The notes: generated by a model from the sequence alone, not told the origin. Shown: positions 1 to 6,999, counted from the stretch's first letter. The stretch is 14,051 nucleotides of DNA from JBHENC01 sp051000345 (GCA_051000345.1 JBPCOJ010000132.1:1-14051); one strand, 5' to 3'. Program-made: numbers and translations.

Positions 1-326
1 GCTGTATCGCCGTCGCGCCGCACCTGAACATTTTCAAATTCAAATACATCGCTGTATCCGGCTAAAGGCGGTCTAAATCCTTGCATTTGTTGTTCCTTCG
101 TTATAATACCACCCGAAGGTGTAGCAATAATATAACCGTCAGCAACGTAAGGCGACCACAAATCTTTGTCGCCTTTATCAAAAGCGAGTATTCTTTCGCG
201 GGCGACTTTTTTCAGTTCTTGCTCAAGGTTCGTAACCGAATCTGTTGAAGCCTTAATTGTCGTTTGTGCAATACTCAAAGAAGATACTGCACAAAATATA
301 AACACGATAAGTAACAATCTTTTCAC
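1..326 (-). CDS. Secreted SnoaL/NTF2-like (DUF4440-type) protein, 3' end missing
   Basis: The gene runs off the left edge; 108 codons are visible. It starts at a GTG (324-326) preceded by a strong AGAGGAGA ribosome site; the ATG overlapping it at 326-328 is followed at once by TGA, so GTG is the start. The N-terminus is a Sec signal peptide (KRLLLIVFIFCAVSSLSIAQ, probable cleavage before QTT). The mature part begins with a helix (LEQELKKVARERILAFDKGD) and continues with LWSPYVADGYIIATPSGGIITKEQ. This matches the opening of the NTF2-like fold of SnoaL/DUF4440 proteins: a helix with 'A..kgD', then 'y.aDdyi...p.G...tk'. The specific role is unknown; many relatives are uncharacterised small-molecule-binding or isomerase-like proteins. 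It is transcribed in the same direction as the gene at 510-1160. Confidence 0.72.
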   Translation of the reverse strand, partial: MKRLLLIVFIFCAVSSLSIAQTTIKASTDSVTNLEQELKKVARERILAFDKGDKDLWSPYVADGYIIATPSGGIITKEQQMQGFRPPLAGYSDVFEFENVQVRRDGDT

Positions 327-340
327 ATTATTCTCCTCTG

Positions 341-619
341 AATTTTGATTTAATCACATCACAGGACAAGCGCATAACGCTGGAATTCAGCCGCGCCGAG
401 CATAAACCATTCAAGCAAACCGAAGCAAAGGAATTTGAGAGGCACGCAGTCGAGGCGTCGCGCTGGAACGACTTGTTAGATGCGGGCGATTTGTTTATTG
501 AAACAGAAGTCATTTCCCAAACAAAGAAGATGGCAACTGTGAGCCGAATCTTACCTTCGTCTGCGTATTTGAGAGAGTTTCCAATATCTTTCCATCAGAA
601 GTTCGGACTACCAAGCTGA
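341..619 (+). pseudogene. Coding-like fragment without a start codon
   Basis: This + strand frame is open from 311 to a TGA at 617-619. Its first part (about 344-525) reads like real protein, for example DKRITLEFSRAEHKPFKQTE and RWNDLLDAGDLFIETEV, with many G/C third positions and a normal acidic/basic balance. The reverse-strand reading of the same bases is low-complexity and Ser/Asn-rich. There is no ATG, GTG or TTG start with a ribosome site at the upstream end, and its 3' part overlaps the end of the better supported gene at 510-1160. I do not recognise the family. The simplest reading is a leftover piece of a gene truncated by rearrangement; chance is possible. Confidence 0.3.
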
Positions 620-1160
620 TGAATTTATCAGTATCTCCACACGGTTCGTTTACGGTTGACTGCACGAGCAGGTAGAGCTTACTGCCACGATTGCCCCAAC
701 CAAAGCCCCAGACATTTGGATCAACAGAGGACGATTTACAGTGTGTTCGCCGACGATATAGCGATACCGCCGCTTTCTCTACGGCTTTGTCTTCGTATAC
801 CTCAATCCCTTTGATCCTGAACAGCCTGAAAGTGCTCGACATACCAGAGCCTTCACCATCGTTGACAAAGAATGCGTCCGATCTCGGAGACCACGAGACC
901 ATAGCGGGAGGCTCGATTTGTGAACCGCGCAAATGAATGGTCATTCCCTCAATCGACATTTTACTGTCAGAAGCGAACTTCAGCAGCCGACGATTGTTTG
1001 GTGAGTGGAACTCGGCGGCACAGTCTGCAATGACATCACGAACCGATTCATTCCATGCAGGTGTACCTGAACCCTTACAGTTCTGTGCGAAGCTGGCAGT
1101 ACAAAATGCAGCGCACATCATAGCTAAGACAAATAGTCGAATTAGTCGGCTTTGGGACAT
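510..1160 (-). CDS. Secreted protein of unknown function
   Basis: A 216-residue protein. The frame is open further upstream (to 1283), but the ATG at 1158-1160 is chosen because GAGGG lies just before it and because it begins a clear Sec signal peptide (MSQSRLIRLFVLAMMCAAFC, then TASFAQ, cleavage before NCKGSG). The mature part contains VSWSPRSDAFFVNDGEGSGM and, later, VWGFGWGNRGSKLYLLVQST. These are repeated 'WSP.s..ff..dg' and 'W......LyllvQ' strand patterns reminiscent of beta-propeller blades such as those in TolB-like periplasmic proteins, but too few blades are present to call a propeller. Four cysteines remain in the predicted mature protein, so disulfides are possible. No catalytic motif is visible. 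It is likely periplasmic or extracellular; the function is unknown. Confidence 0.65.
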   Translation of the reverse strand: MSQSRLIRLFVLAMMCAAFCTASFAQNCKGSGTPAWNESVRDVIADCAAEFHSPNNRRLLKFASDSKMSIEGMTIHLRGSQIEPPAMVSWSPRSDAFFVNDGEGSGMSSTFRLFRIKGIEVYEDKAVEKAAVSLYRRRTHCKSSSVDPNVWGFGWGNRGSKLYLLVQSTVNEPCGDTDKFISLVVRTSDGKILETLSNTQTKVRFGSQLPSSLFGK

Positions 1161-1429
1161 ATTACCCTCACAACTTCTATCTATTACTGCCTTCTCATCT
1201 GCTTCTCGCAAGAGGCGAGCATCTAACAAGTAGTATACGGCTGTTGGCAATATAATAGGCTCCATTCTCGTATTATGCCGCATGTAGGTTGATGAAATCC
1301 TCTCGCGACAAAATCAGCGTCGTTCACTAACTGACGTGTCGCAGAGTTGCCGTAAGGGATTAAACAAATGGTTTCCGCCGTACTTTATCCGTCATAGCTC
1401 TTGCCTTCGTTCGCCTCTTCTACTTTGAT

Positions 1430-2725
1430 TCATACTACCGTGTCGTCTTTGATAATTGCGCCTTTCGGAACGATGATGATGCGGTCGCGTATGTAATAGC
1501 TGCCGTCGGGATCGTCGAAGTTTTCGATGCCCGCTTCGTTGACGAGGCGCACGTCCGCGCCGATGCGCGCGTCTTTGTCTATGATGGCGCGGCGAATAAC
1601 GCATCCGGCTCCGATGCCTATGCGCGGAACGCCCTGTGCAGCGTCGCTCGCCCTATCTTCGATTGTTTGATAAAAGTCCGCGCCCATCAACACGCTTTCT
1701 TCGATGCGCGAGCGTTCTTCGATGCGGCTGCGCAGGCCGATGATCGAGCGCCGCATAACGGTATCGTTGATGATGCAGCCTTCGCTGATAATCGAATCAT
1801 TGATTTCGCAATTATGGAGTTTCGAGGGCGGCAAATAACGCCCGCGCGTGTAGATCGGCGCGTCTGCGTCGAAGAGATTGAATTTCGGCAAACGCGAAGT
1901 CAAGTCCAGATTCGCCGCGTAAAAGGCCGAGATCGTGCCGATGTCTTCCCAGTAGCCGTTGAAAACATGTGCCTCCACGCGACAGCGCTCAATCGCCGCC
2001 GGAATCACATCGCGCCCGAAATCAATCCACTCTTTGTTTTGCGCAAGCAAGGTTTCGAGCGACTTGTAATTGAAAACGTAAATGCCCATTGAAGCGAGAA
2101 ACGGCTTGCGCGAAGAGTCTTCCGCGCTCAAACCGAACGCGGTCGTATCCACACGCATCGCTTCGAGCGCTTCGCCCTTCGGCTTTTCTCGAAACTCCGT
2201 GATGCGTCCGGCTTCGTTCGCCTTCAGCAAGCCGAACTCGCTCGCCGCCTCTAATCCGCACGGCACGACGGAGACGGTGACGTCCGCCTTCGCTTCAAAA
2301 TGGCGGCGCAAAAATTCACGGTAGTCCATACGGTACAGATGATCGCCCGACAAAATCAAAAGCGTGTCGATCTGCAAATCGCGTATGTGCGGCAAGACCT
2401 GCCGGACGGCGTCCGCCGTGCCCTGAAACCACTGCGGGCTTTCCGGCGTTTGCTCTGCGGCGAGAACTTCTACGAACCCGTCGGAGAACTGCGAGAAGCG
2501 ATACGTGCGCGATATGTGGCGATTGAGCGAAGCTGAATTGTACTGCGTCAAGATGAAGATATTGATTATATCCGAGTTGATGCAATTGGAGATCGGCACA
2601 TCTACCAGACGATATTTGCCGCCGAGCGGGACAGCCGGTTTAGAGCGTTCATGCGTCAAGGGAAACAGGCGCGAGCCTGCGCCGCCGCCTAAAATTACCG
2701 CCATCACTCTGCGTCTCGTCGTCAT
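1430..2725 (-). CDS. glgC: Glucose-1-phosphate adenylyltransferase (ADP-glucose pyrophosphorylase)
   Basis: Makes ADP-glucose from ATP and glucose-1-phosphate, the committed step of bacterial glycogen synthesis, in the cytoplasm. The 431-residue protein has the family's usual length and order: an N-terminal nucleotidyltransferase domain with VMAVILGGGAGSRLFPLT and the following RSKPAVPLGGKYRLVDVPIS (residues about 7-46), then GDHLYRMDY, the substrate segment ending in EFREKPKG, and NGYWEDIGT. A C-terminal left-handed beta-helix of hexapeptide repeats follows (about residue 300 onward, e.g. SIISEGCIINDTV and IGIGAGCVIRRAIIDKDARIG). The ATG at 2723-2725 is chosen over upstream in-frame codons because GGGTGA precedes it at normal spacing and family homology begins there. 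No other glycogen gene is in the window. The roughly 270 bases downstream (1161-1429) hold the leader of the next gene and nothing else I can identify. Confidence 0.96.
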   Translation of the reverse strand: MTTRRRVMAVILGGGAGSRLFPLTHERSKPAVPLGGKYRLVDVPISNCINSDIINIFILTQYNSASLNRHISRTYRFSQFSDGFVEVLAAEQTPESPQWFQGTADAVRQVLPHIRDLQIDTLLILSGDHLYRMDYREFLRRHFEAKADVTVSVVPCGLEAASEFGLLKANEAGRITEFREKPKGEALEAMRVDTTAFGLSAEDSSRKPFLASMGIYVFNYKSLETLLAQNKEWIDFGRDVIPAAIERCRVEAHVFNGYWEDIGTISAFYAANLDLTSRLPKFNLFDADAPIYTRGRYLPPSKLHNCEINDSIISEGCIINDTVMRRSIIGLRSRIEERSRIEESVLMGADFYQTIEDRASDAAQGVPRIGIGAGCVIRRAIIDKDARIGADVRLVNEAGIENFDDPDGSYYIRDRIIIVPKGAIIKDDTVV

Positions 2726-2773
2726 TGATTGATTCACCCGCGCGGGAAATTTAATTACGGAAAGGTCAGGCGG

Positions 2774-2803
2774 AGCATAGACGCAAAGCGCGCTTTGTTT
2801 CAA
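2774..2803 (-). promoter_or_regulatory. Predicted sigma-70-type promoter of glgC
   Basis: Read on the minus strand, TTGAAA (2798-2803, 5 of 6 matches to the -35 consensus) is followed after 18 bases by TATGCT (2774-2779, 4 of 6 to the -10 consensus). This lies about 48 bases upstream of the glgC ATG. The spacer is filled by a perfect palindrome, listed separately. Predicted by eye only. Confidence 0.42.
2784..2797. promoter_or_regulatory. 14-bp perfect palindrome, candidate operator
   Basis: CAAAGCGCGCTTTG is a perfect 14-bp palindrome sitting exactly between the predicted -35 and -10 elements of glgC. A dyad in that position is typical of a repressor or MerR-like operator. A second GC palindrome, CCCGCGCGGG (2737-2746), overlaps the glgC leader near the ribosome site. 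No regulator is identified. Confidence 0.35.
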
Positions 2804-2853
2804 GCCTTAACTTTTCCGACGCGAAGAATACTTGAAAATATTTATCCGCATCC

Positions 2854-2883
2854 TGCCACCCGAAACCTGTAAGCTGCGGTCTA
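2854..2883 (+). promoter_or_regulatory. Candidate ECF-sigma-type promoter upstream of the chimeric gene
   Basis: TGCCACC (2854-2860) is followed after 16 bases by CGGTCTA (2877-2883). ECF promoters often pair a 'CAACC/GAAC' type -35 with a 'CGTCTA' type -10 at about this spacing, and many ECF genes are self-regulated. The site is 60 bases upstream of the start codon of a gene that begins with an ECF sigma fragment, so it may be the autoregulatory promoter of the lost sigma factor. It is only a pattern match. Confidence 0.3.
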
Positions 2884-2942
2884 TTGATGTATGCACAGCG
2901 TAACGGGCGGCACGATGCGGCGTGAACAAGCGAGGATTATTC

Positions 2943-4046
2943 GTGAGCGATAGCGGCGGCGATGATAACGAGAAGAAGCTAATTGCGCGCGCGCAAAACG
3001 GCGACGCGGAAGCCTTCTGCTCTCTCGCACGGTGTTACGAGCGGCGCATCTATCTGCTCGCGCTTTATTACTGCCGCGAGCCGAGCGATGCTTCGTTTAT
3101 CGACACTCCAGACATCGGCGCGGTGTTGAAGCCGCAAATGCTGATCGGCGAAAACAATCTGGTGCATCGCGTGCTGGTCGATACGGAAGGCCGCTTTGTT
3201 TTCGGCTACGACTTAACGGTTGAACCGATTCCCGCCACAAAGCAATTCAAAATCTTCGTCAGGCCTTTGAGCGCAGAGCTTGAAAAACAGTTGCGCGCGA
3301 GAGACGCGGCGCGGCTTGCGCCCGCAGAACAAAATCAACAGGCTCGAATCAGCAAAACCTTGCCGCGCGACGCCGACGCGCAAATCATCGACGACGGCGA
3401 CGAACTCGCGCTCGACTTGCTCGTCAATCAACAAAGCGGCATCAAGATAATCGACTTGGTTAAAGTCTCTGCCAATCCGTTTCGCGCGCCCGATGTGCCT
3501 TTCGCGTATCCGCCGCCGCGCGATTTCACGCTTAGCAACGTCGAGTTGGCGATGCGTGATTTCAAGTTGCGCGTGAATGGCGAAGACGCCCAGACGAAGA
3601 ACACGGCGCGCGAATGCAAGGGAGCGCTCGTTTGGTTTTACGTGCCGGGTCGCGGGCGTTTTATTTTTTCGCTTGCGCCGCACGCGGGCTACGATTTCCG
3701 CAAAATCGGCGTGATCGAGGACAACAAAATTTCATTCGCTCTCGAAGGCACAACCTATGAATGGATTTCCCGCGCGTCCGTTATCAACGCCAACAGCAGC
3801 GGCAAATGGAATCTATGGGTGCTGCACGACAAAGATTTCACGCCCGACTTATACGCGCCGGAACCGAACGCCAGCAAAATAAAGTCCGTCGAAATGATTT
3901 TGCGTGATGCCATGCGCGCCAAACAATCCGCCCTCAAAACAAAAGAAGCAACGTCGAGCACGCGCGCCGCAAATCAATTGCCCGACACCGCGCGCGTCAG
4001 CGTCGGCTCCGCAGACCGCATCGAAAATCTTTTGCCGCGAAAGTAG
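2943..4046 (+). CDS. Chimeric protein: truncated ECF sigma N-terminus fused to a protein of unknown function
   Basis: A 367-residue ORF. Residues about 7-50 (EKKLIARAQNGDAEAFCSLA, then RCYERRIYLLALYYCREPSDA) are a textbook start of an ECF sigma-70 region 2. Right where the conserved 'EDLvQevfl' promoter-opening segment should follow, the protein changes to SFIDTPDIGAVLKPQMLIGE and never shows region 2.3-2.4 or region 4. It therefore cannot act as a sigma factor. The remaining 310 residues (with FVFGYDLTVEPI, a charged middle, and ALVWFYVPGRGRFIFSLAPH) look like a beta-rich protein that would normally carry a signal peptide, missing here. The junction is near 3090. GTG at 2943 has GAGG seven bases upstream; GTG at 2922 is an alternative with a weaker site. 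The next gene, an outer-membrane barrel, begins 14 bases downstream, so the two are likely cotranscribed. Confidence 0.7.
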   Translation: MSDSGGDDNEKKLIARAQNGDAEAFCSLARCYERRIYLLALYYCREPSDASFIDTPDIGAVLKPQMLIGENNLVHRVLVDTEGRFVFGYDLTVEPIPATKQFKIFVRPLSAELEKQLRARDAARLAPAEQNQQARISKTLPRDADAQIIDDGDELALDLLVNQQSGIKIIDLVKVSANPFRAPDVPFAYPPPRDFTLSNVELAMRDFKLRVNGEDAQTKNTARECKGALVWFYVPGRGRFIFSLAPHAGYDFRKIGVIEDNKISFALEGTTYEWISRASVINANSSGKWNLWVLHDKDFTPDLYAPEPNASKIKSVEMILRDAMRAKQSALKTKEATSSTRAANQLPDTARVSVGSADRIENLLPRK

Positions 4047-4060
4047 ATAGGAAAAGCGTT

Positions 4061-4729
4061 ATGAGCAGAACCACACTAAACGCCATTGTTGCTGCCGTCC
4101 TGTTCTTCGCTCCTCACTCTGCACGCGCGCAAACCGAAACGCCGCGCTATGAAGTGGGCGCGCAGTTTACTTCGCTCACCAAACCCGGCTTCGGACAGTC
4201 GAGAACCGATCCGGGTTTCGGCGGCAGATTCACATACAACATCACGGATTATCTGGCAATCGAGGCCGAGACGAATTTCTTTCCCGAAAAATCGAGATTC
4301 AATGTGCCTGCGGAAAATCAGGGGAACGCCGTCGAAGGTTTATTCGGCGTCAAGGCGGGCAAGCGCTTCTCTAAGTTCGGCATTTACGGCAAAGCCAGAC
4401 CCGGCTTTATCAGCTTCAGTCAGGGCAAGCAAGAAATCATACCGCCCGTTAATACTCCCGCCAACCAGTTTCTTTTCTTCGACGTGCGCCGCAGCCGCTT
4501 GACCAATTTCGCAATGGATGTCGGCGGCGTGCTGGAGTTTTACCCGTCGCGCCACATCGTCACGCGCTTCGAGGCGGGCGATACGATTATTCGTTACCGT
4601 GAGCGCACAATCAACGGCATCACGAGTTTCGACCAAACGACGGGACAATACACGTTCAGCCCCTTCACGATTCAAGGCGACACGCGCAGCAATTTTCAAT
4701 TCAGCGCGGGCGTCGGCTACCGCTTCTAA
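4061..4729 (+). CDS. Outer-membrane beta-barrel protein
   Basis: A 222-residue protein with a Sec signal peptide (hydrophobic core AIVAAVLFFAPHS, cleavage after ARA at residue 23, then QTETPRYE). The mature part is built of alternating amphipathic strands (YEVGAQFTSLT, GFGGRFTYNITDYLAIEAET, GLFGVKAGKRFSKFGIYGKA, FAMDVGGVLEFYP, NFQFSAGVGYRF). It ends in a C-terminal aromatic strand (…GVGYRF), the usual BAM-recognition signature. Length and pattern fit an eight-stranded OmpA/OprF-transmembrane-like barrel (outer membrane protein beta-barrel family). It has no OmpA peptidoglycan-binding domain. AGGAAAA precedes the ATG, and it follows the chimeric gene closely. The specific role is unknown. Confidence 0.82.
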   Translation: MSRTTLNAIVAAVLFFAPHSARAQTETPRYEVGAQFTSLTKPGFGQSRTDPGFGGRFTYNITDYLAIEAETNFFPEKSRFNVPAENQGNAVEGLFGVKAGKRFSKFGIYGKARPGFISFSQGKQEIIPPVNTPANQFLFFDVRRSRLTNFAMDVGGVLEFYPSRHIVTRFEAGDTIIRYRERTINGITSFDQTTGQYTFSPFTIQGDTRSNFQFSAGVGYRF

Positions 4730-4737
4730 ACGACAAA

Positions 4738-4780
4738 AGCAGGAGAGTGAAAAGCCTCGCTTGCCTTTCACTCTCCCGCT
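4738..4780. terminator. Bidirectional hairpin terminator between convergent genes
   Basis: GGAGAGTGAAA (4742-4752) pairs perfectly with TTTCACTCTCC (4766-4776), giving an 11-bp stem with a 13-base loop, and the stem can extend outward (AGC...GCT) past one mismatch. It lies between the stop of the barrel gene and the stop of the convergent deoC. On the minus strand the stem is followed by TGCTTTTG; the + side lacks a clean T-run, so termination may be stronger for deoC transcripts. Confidence 0.7.
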
Positions 4781-4808
4781 CTCTTAATTTACCGCCGCGC
4801 CTTCTGCT

Positions 4809-5723
4809 TCAATAACTGCTGGCGCTTGCTGCTGCGACGCCGCTTCGCACGCTTGTTCCACCCGCCGCTTCCTGCGCGATCTTGACGCCGACGCTTGCGC
4901 CGATGCGTGTCGCGCCCGCTTCGATCATCTGTCGCGCGTCCGCCAAACCCTTCACGCCGCCCGAAGCCTTGACGCCCAACTCCGCGCCCACCGTGCGCCG
5001 CATCAATGCGACATCCGCGACGGTTGCGCCGCCCTTCGCAAAGCCCGTCGAAGTCTTGACGAAATCCGCGCCCGCGCGTTTCGCCGCAAGTGAGGCGCGC
5101 ACCTTTTCGTCATCCGTCAACAGCGCCGTTTCGATTATCACTTTGCATAAGACGCCGACCTCATGCGCGACTTCGACAACCGAATGTATGTCGTGCTCGA
5201 CTGCGCAATCGTCGCCCGATTTAAGCGCGCCGATATTAATCACCATGTCCACTTCCCTCGCGCCGTCAAAAATCGCGCGCCTCGCTTCGTAAGCCTTCAC
5301 GTCTGGAAGCGTCGCGCCCAAAGGAAAACCGATCACAGTGCAAACCGGCACGCCGCTTCCGCGCAAATGACACGCCGCCGCGCGCACCCACGTCGGGTTC
5401 ACGCACACAGATGCAAAATGAAACTCCGCCGCCTCGCGGCATAAACGCGCGATGTCCGTCTCAGACGCTTCCGGCTTGAGCAGCGTGTGGTCGATAAAGC
5501 TCGCCCAATCCGCAGCCTGCGCCGTTTCGCCGAGCACTAATCCGATGCGCGACGCACCCGCGTCCACTACGCGCTGCATCCTTTCGGGGCAGCGATTGAA
5601 ACATGCCGAACCGCACCCGCACATCGCTGCCTGACTATCTGCCTCGCCGTTCAACCGCGCGACGATGACATCCGTTATTTGCTCAACGAGGTGTTCTAGA
5701 TTTCCATTACTTAAAGCTGACAT
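4809..5723 (-). CDS. deoC: Deoxyribose-phosphate aldolase with N-terminal BMC-targeting-like extension
   Basis: Splits 2-deoxyribose-5-phosphate into acetaldehyde and glyceraldehyde-3-phosphate. In the 304-residue protein the aldolase barrel starts at about residue 75 (FIDHTLLKPEA). It shows the expected residues: Asp159 in VDMVINIG, the Schiff-base Lys223 in FVKTSTGF, and Lys252 in GVKASGGVK. Ahead of the barrel are about 70 residues absent from standard DeoC. They comprise an amphipathic helix (NLEHLVEQITDVIVARLNG, residues 8-26), a four-cysteine segment (C35, C37, C41, C45: C-x-C-x3-C-x3-C), and RVVDAGASRIGL. Such helices with linkers resemble encapsulation peptides of metabolosome enzymes; extended DeoC is the signature cargo of SPU-type microcompartments. 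The ATG at 5723 is preferred over the TTG at 5732 because GGGAG lies ten bases upstream of it. The C-terminal tail (about residues 284-304) is Ala/Ser/Gly-rich. Confidence 0.93.
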   Translation of the reverse strand: MSALSNGNLEHLVEQITDVIVARLNGEADSQAAMCGCGSACFNRCPERMQRVVDAGASRIGLVLGETAQAADWASFIDHTLLKPEASETDIARLCREAAEFHFASVCVNPTWVRAAACHLRGSGVPVCTVIGFPLGATLPDVKAYEARRAIFDGAREVDMVINIGALKSGDDCAVEHDIHSVVEVAHEVGVLCKVIIETALLTDDEKVRASLAAKRAGADFVKTSTGFAKGGATVADVALMRRTVGAELGVKASGGVKGLADARQMIEAGATRIGASVGVKIAQEAAGGTSVRSGVAAASASSY

Positions 5724-5768
5724 CAATGACAAACTCCCACTTTTCTAAAGGCGCAAAACTCACACGAG

Positions 5769-6410
5769 TTAAATTAATTTCCATTCCTTCAGCACGCTCA
5801 TCAACAACGGCAAAGGCTCTTGCCAAAGCCATTCGACATTAAGGCGCAGGCCGTCCAGCACGCGGCTATTGAATATATTATCTTCGCCGACGGGTATGAG
5901 TTGGTAAATGCCTTCATCGTTCAGGCAATAAAACTCTGCTTGCTTGCGCACCGGATCAATGAGCCAGTATTCGCGCACGCCCGCCTGCTCGTATTCATAA
6001 AACTTATCGCCGCGATCACGCACGCGGCTCTCCGGGCTGATGATTTCCAACGCCATGTCCGCCGCGCCGTTCAAGTATGTGTTCGTCAAAAATTCGAGCC
6101 GCTCCCGCGCAATAAATAGTATGTCCGGCTCGCGCCCCGAAGGTCTCGTGTCGAGCCTCATCTGAAACGGCGCTATGAAAATCACGCCCGCCTGCTTTGC
6201 TTCAACGAAGAAAGTCAGCAACGCCGCTAAAAAACTTGCTACTTCCTGATGCTTTCTAGATGCGGGACTCATTATTATCACCTCGCCGTCAACCCACTCG
6301 GCTGGCACGTCTTCATCCGCCCACGCGAGAAATTCCTCGTAGGTTACCTTCGAGCGCGGCGACGAAATTTTAATTGCCCCGCTGTTCGTCGTTTCAATTT
6401 CCTGTGACAT
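5769..6410 (-). CDS. Uma2-family (DUF820) putative PD-(D/E)XK nuclease
   Basis: A 213-residue protein with the full Uma2 pattern: YEEFLAWAD, EWVDGEVIIMSP (residues 38-49), PFQMRLD, GREPDILFI (92-100, conserved Asp96), ALEIISPES (120-128, Glu122), a downstream Lys (about 136), YEYEQAGVREYWLIDP and a short C-terminal strand/helix. The fold is that of restriction-like endonucleases; biological roles are mostly unknown, and these genes are often scattered and linked to mobile DNA. The ATG at 6410 is chosen because GGAAAG lies seven bases upstream; ATG at 6425 in the same frame is possible but lacks a ribosome site. The gene ends 45 bases before deoC and starts inside the relic of a DeoC-type targeting sequence, which suggests it was inserted between the cargo genes. 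Confidence 0.85.
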   Translation of the reverse strand: MSQEIETTNSGAIKISSPRSKVTYEEFLAWADEDVPAEWVDGEVIIMSPASRKHQEVASFLAALLTFFVEAKQAGVIFIAPFQMRLDTRPSGREPDILFIARERLEFLTNTYLNGAADMALEIISPESRVRDRGDKFYEYEQAGVREYWLIDPVRKQAEFYCLNDEGIYQLIPVGEDNIFNSRVLDGLRLNVEWLWQEPLPLLMSVLKEWKLI

Positions 6411-6498
6411 AAGCATTCTTTCCATTCAGACGCGTAGCTATTACATTAGTCGCCTGCTCAACGAGGTATTCAAGATTGTTGTTATGTGAATATGAAAC
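6394..6498 (-). pseudogene. Relic of a second DeoC-like N-terminal targeting helix
   Basis: Read on the minus strand from 6498, this frame gives VSYSHNNNLEYLVEQATNVI followed by ATRLNGKN. The intact deoC N-terminus reads MSALSNGNLEHLVEQITDVI then VARLNGEA. In the core block NLE…LNG, 14 of 19 residues match, with about 40 of 57 bases identical, including the 13-mer ACCTCGTTGAGCA. The alignment runs without gaps back to GGAG (6509-6512), placed exactly as the deoC ribosome site is, but the start codon position holds GTT, a stop (TAA) lies just upstream, and no usable start follows. The frame ends in TGA at 6394-6396, inside the Uma2 gene. Many differences are synonymous, so it looks like an old paralogue rather than a fresh duplication. 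It cannot be translated as it stands. Confidence 0.72.
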
Positions 6499-6522
6499 GA
6501 ATTAAATACTCCAAAGCCTAAT

Positions 6523-6999
6523 CTAAACATTTTTGTACCACTCTTCATCGACAATTACTTTTTCCACAACTTCCGTTTTGATGCCCAGAGAAAGTTCTTT
6601 TAGTTTATCCGCAAGTTGATCTCCGTCAACCAAGTCAATCGGAGGAGCGCCATCGCGCGTTGCTTCCTTCACCGCATCGCGAGTAAAAGTGCCGGTGGTA
6701 ACGAACAAACCTTTATCTGCTCTTCCAACCATTGCCCCACGAAAATCTCTAATCTCTCCAGAGGTAACAGTTCCCTGATAACGCTTGCACTGAAACACCA
6801 CATGAAAGCTAAGGAAACCGTGAAGCCTTGCGATTCCTTTGCCATCTATGCCGCCATCTCCTGATCGCCCCGTCACCTCCACATGAATGAAGCCGGATTC
6901 TCGAAGCACCCTTTTAATGAGACGTTCAAACGCTGCCGGATCAAGTTGCTTCGTTAAATAGGTATGCAAGTGCGCTCTCCAAGATTGAACTTCTTCCAA
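6523..6999 (-). pseudogene. mrr: Mrr-type restriction endonuclease, catalytic half (separated by frameshift)
   Basis: A 158-codon frame carrying the Mrr catalytic domain: a helix DPAAFERLIKRVLRESGF, then VEVTGRSGDGGIDGKG (active-site Asp), VFQCKRYQGTV (the Q-x-K motif of the PD-(D/E)XK fold) and GLFVTTGTFTRDAVKEA. It ends with a tail containing IDLVDGDQLADKL. The only upstream start is a TTG at 6999 without a convincing ribosome site, and it overlaps the preceding frame by 46 bases. Both halves correspond to consecutive parts of one Mrr protein (Mrr enzymes cut modified DNA). One missing base in the T run at 6998-7000 (minus strand GTTT) would join the frames as GVLEEVQSWR. Likely inactive unless expressed as a separate catalytic domain. 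Confidence 0.78.

Noticed and set aside
328..513. 61-codon minus-strand frame joining the two left-hand genes
   Set aside because: Ser/Asn/Cys-rich with no motif; the opposite strand has the better coding signal over the same bases.
1161..1283. N-terminal extension of the secreted protein at 510-1160
   Set aside because: The extension would place the signal peptide internally; the ATG at 1160 has GAGGG just upstream and starts the signal peptide.
1667..2092. Long + strand open frames opposite glgC, deoC, deoB and the other large genes
   Set aside because: They are antisense shadows in G+C-rich coding DNA, with biased Arg/Ala-rich products and no domain signatures.
2943..3092. A functional ECF sigma factor
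   Set aside because: Only the start of region 2 is present; the promoter-melting part of region 2 and all of region 4 are missing.
6394..6498. Targeting helix as the N-terminus of the Uma2 protein (an encapsulated nuclease)
   Set aside because: The helix is in a different frame from Uma2, has no start codon, and hits a TGA inside Uma2; only a further frameshift could join them.
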